NCBI GenBank assembly: GCA_025362415.1
Contig: JANYGM010000368.1
Location: 1 to 6,786, forward strand
Reading direction: 5' to 3'
DNA from: a bacterium
GTDB taxonomy: Bacteria; Bacteroidota; Bacteroidia; Cytophagales; Thermonemataceae
Length of the DNA: 6,786 bases
In this document: positions 5,756 through 6,786 of the stretch, one piece after another
How the letters are laid out: each line of letters opens with the position of its first letter
Position numbering within the stretch: the stretch's first letter is position 1
The notes under the pieces: model-generated
The model's input: the letters and a program-made list of their open reading frames with translations, nothing else
What the model was told of the DNA's origin: nothing
Database searches by the model: none
Position numbers and translations under genes: made by a program

Positions 5756-5878
5756 TTATACTTTTGTTTCTTTTTTGTCTGTATCATTTTTCAAGTAAGT
5801 TGGGCAAGTATATTTTTTTGCGCAAGACGACAAAAGACCCACTAATGCAAGAACAGCAACAATTTTGAGAGATTTCAT
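5756..5878 (-). CDS. Small lipoprotein, 40 residues
   Basis: The minus strand from ATG (5876-5878) to TAA (5756-5758) encodes MKSLKIVAVLALVGLLSSCA and then a short polar chain to KETKV. Lys2 and Lys5, a hydrophobic core and the lipobox LSSC (16-19) make a textbook type II signal peptide. Processing at Cys19 would leave a 22-residue lipopeptide, CAKKYTCPTYLKND plus a charged end. A CPTY segment after the lipid anchor is, from memory, common in tiny Bacteroidota lipoproteins, but its function is unknown to me. The second cysteine (Cys25) could form a disulfide. A well-placed terminator downstream and a sigma-54-like promoter about 64 bp upstream support it as a real gene despite its length. It is transcribed toward the PspA-like and terD genes. 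Confidence 0.85.
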   Translation of the reverse strand: MKSLKIVAVLALVGLLSSCAKKYTCPTYLKNDTDKKETKV

Positions 5879-5941
5879 AGGACTGATTTTGAAATGATTT
5901 TGATTAAATAACACTTTTTAAAATGGTTTTGTAAGGCTTTG

Positions 5942-5958
5942 TGCAACTATTATGCCAG
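5942..5958 (-). promoter_or_regulatory. Sigma-54 (-24/-12) type promoter for the small lipoprotein gene
   Basis: The minus strand reads C TGGCATAATAGTTGCA, which fits YTGGCAYRN4TTGCW with exact spacing: GG of the -24 box and GC of the -12 box are ten bases apart. A start about 12 bases beyond the GC puts the transcript near 5931 and leaves a leader of about 50 bases before the ATG at 5878. I see no Bacteroidota TAnnTTTG box competing in this stretch. RpoN is known in many Bacteroidota, but its presence here is not shown by the window. Confidence 0.6.
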
Positions 5959-5984
5959 TATTATGTTCCGCATAGCACCCAATA

Positions 5985-6002
5985 ATTTACGCTAAGGTAA
6001 AT
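5985..6002. promoter_or_regulatory. Dyad ATTTAC-N6-GTAAAT upstream of the sigma-54-like promoter
   Basis: Six-base inverted arms (5985-5990 and 5997-6002) flank GCTAAG. It lies about 27 bp upstream of the -24 box, closer than most enhancer-binding-protein sites, and 184 bp upstream of the ybjN-like start. It could be an operator for the divergent pair, but a chance dyad in AT-rich DNA is possible. Confidence 0.3.
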
Positions 6003-6058
6003 GTTTTGTTACAAAAAAACAAGATTTTTTTTTATTTCTTAAAAAAACACAGAAAAAT

Positions 6059-6089
6059 TTTGTTTTTTTGAGTTTAAAACTTACTTTTG
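6059..6089 (+). promoter_or_regulatory. Bacteroidota-type promoter for the YbjN-domain gene
   Basis: TTTG at 6059-6062, a 19-base spacer and TACTTTTG at 6082-6089 match the Bacteroidota primary sigma consensus TTTG-N19-21-TAnnTTTG. Transcription would start near 6095 and give a leader of about 90 bases. The 308-bp gap between the divergent genes holds this promoter, the sigma-54-like site, the dyad and otherwise only A- and T-runs. Confidence 0.6.
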
Positions 6090-6186
6090 AGAATAATTAT
6101 AGTTGAAAATACTTTAAAATAAAAACAGAAAAATCTTAAAAACTCAAATAATAATCTTATTTCCTAATCCCTAAAATTACCTCCAA

Positions 6187-6630
6187 ATGGCTACAGTAAC
6201 AAGAGAACAAGTAGAAGAAATGATCAACCAATATGTTCGCTCTGTTGGTTTGAGCGTAGAACGTACTTACAACGCAGAGCGCAGAATCTGGGATTGGCAG
6301 GTTGGCTCTGCTAAAATTGAAGTTTTTGTACAACCAATTCCTATGAAAGATGGTACTGAAAGACACTTTTTGCGTGTGTTTTCACCGCTGATGCTTGTAC
6401 CAAAACACGACGAGTTACGTTTTTATAGACATCTTTTGGAGTTAAATGACTCAAAACTTGGCGTGAAACTTACCGTTTTGCCTGGCTCTGAAACTGTTTA
6501 TGCTACTTACGAAAGAGACATCAATGGTATTGATTATGAAGAAGTTAAGACAACTATTGCTGATTTGGAATGGTGGGCAGATACGCTAGACGACCAATTA
6601 AAACAACAATTTGCGGTAAGTGATAGATAA
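6187..6630 (+). CDS. YbjN-domain protein (type III secretion chaperone-like fold)
   Basis: This acidic, soluble 147-residue protein has no signal peptide or membrane segment. It opens with a helix (TREQVEEMINQYVRSVGL, 5-22), then beta strands around WDWQVGSAKIEVFVQPIP (35-52) and HFLRVFSPLM (60-69). The diagnostic YbjN helix ELRFYRHLLELN (76-87) follows, then LGVKLTVLPGSETVYATYER (91-110) and a C-terminal helix with IADLEWWADTLDDQL (124-138). YbjN-family proteins have a fold like type III secretion chaperones and seem to bind or regulate partners under stress; no enzyme activity is known. The start is the ATG after an A/C-rich leader with no Shine-Dalgarno. It is divergent from the lipoprotein-PspA-TerD block, and a partner role in that stress response is a guess from location. 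Confidence 0.8.
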   Translation: MATVTREQVEEMINQYVRSVGLSVERTYNAERRIWDWQVGSAKIEVFVQPIPMKDGTERHFLRVFSPLMLVPKHDELRFYRHLLELNDSKLGVKLTVLPGSETVYATYERDINGIDYEEVKTTIADLEWWADTLDDQLKQQFAVSDR

Positions 6631-6643
6631 TTGTGAATTATAT
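6628..6643 (+). repeat. Minimal heptamer element overlapping the YbjN stop codon
   Basis: TAATTGTGAATTATAT begins inside the TAA stop. Only one AATTGTG and one AATTATA unit remain. It repeats the stop-codon association seen behind five other genes in the window. Confidence 0.55.
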
Positions 6644-6666
6644 ACTTAGATAACGACATTGATAAA

Positions 6667-6750
6667 TTGTATTCAGCCCCAGCGGGGCAGTATATTTATA
6701 GAAAAATAATTGTATTTTGTATTCCGCTCCAGCGGAGCGAGATATTTATG
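6667..6750. repeat. Two REP-like hairpin units, 50 bp apart
   Basis: Each unit is TTGTATTC, one base, G-C-Y-C-C, loop AGC, G-G-R-G-C, three bases, ATATTTAT. Unit 1 spans about 6667-6700 with stem GCCCC/GGGGC; unit 2 spans about 6717-6750 with stem CGCTCC/GGAGCG. The C6678-G6686 pair in the first is T6728-A6736 in the second, a compensatory change. They lie downstream of the YbjN gene and could also act as transcript 3' ends. The last 36 bases of the window hold nothing I can assign. Confidence 0.8.
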
Positions 6751-6786
6751 ACACTATGATTATTTTTATAGCCCTTTGATTTATCA

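Noticed and set aside
6157..6366. Minus-strand ORF of 69 codons over the YbjN gene start
   Set aside because: It is antisense to a recognised YbjN domain and would overlap the leader and promoter region.

Overview
The window looks like a chromosomal piece of a low-GC Bacteroidota, most likely a Cytophagales-type marine or freshwater bacterium. The reasons are the strong AT bias, starts preceded by A-rich leaders with no Shine-Dalgarno sequence, one good Bacteroidota promoter (TTTG-N19-TAnnTTTG), the relatedness of the products, and intergenic spaces full of short dispersed repeats. The species call is inference; no search was possible.

Layout. At the left edge (1-170, minus) is the N-terminus of a DnaQ-like exonuclease. 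A repeat-rich gap then leads into three plus-strand genes with about 50 bp between them: a membrane histidine-kinase-like protein whose phosphoacceptor His is replaced by Asn (478-1479), a LolD-type ABC ATPase (1531-2181) and a free methionine-(R)-sulfoxide reductase (2231-2722). A 34-bp perfect palindrome (2778-2811) ends this run and also faces the converging minus-strand genes.

The minus-strand block is the most interesting part. In transcription order it holds a sigma-54-like -24/-12 promoter (about 5942-5958), a 40-residue lipoprotein (5756-5878), an intrinsic terminator (5662-5693), a PspA/IM30-like coiled-coil protein (4274-5545) and two tandem TerD paralogues (3574-4134 and 2875-3435). 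The PspA-like protein ends in ten copies of an acidic-Phe-Phe motif. Read together this suggests an envelope or metal stress module. A YbjN-domain protein (6187-6630, plus) is divergently transcribed from its own promoter.

Almost every gap carries copies of a dispersed element: runs of AATTNNN heptamers (AATTGTG, AATTATG, AATTACG), mostly starting within a few bases of a stop codon and often ending in GAATACAA. The same GAATACAA also borders two REP-like hairpins at 6667-6750, whose stems differ by compensatory changes. The TerD pair arose by a 699-bp tandem duplication in which the 3' end and 3' flank are more alike than the gene middle.
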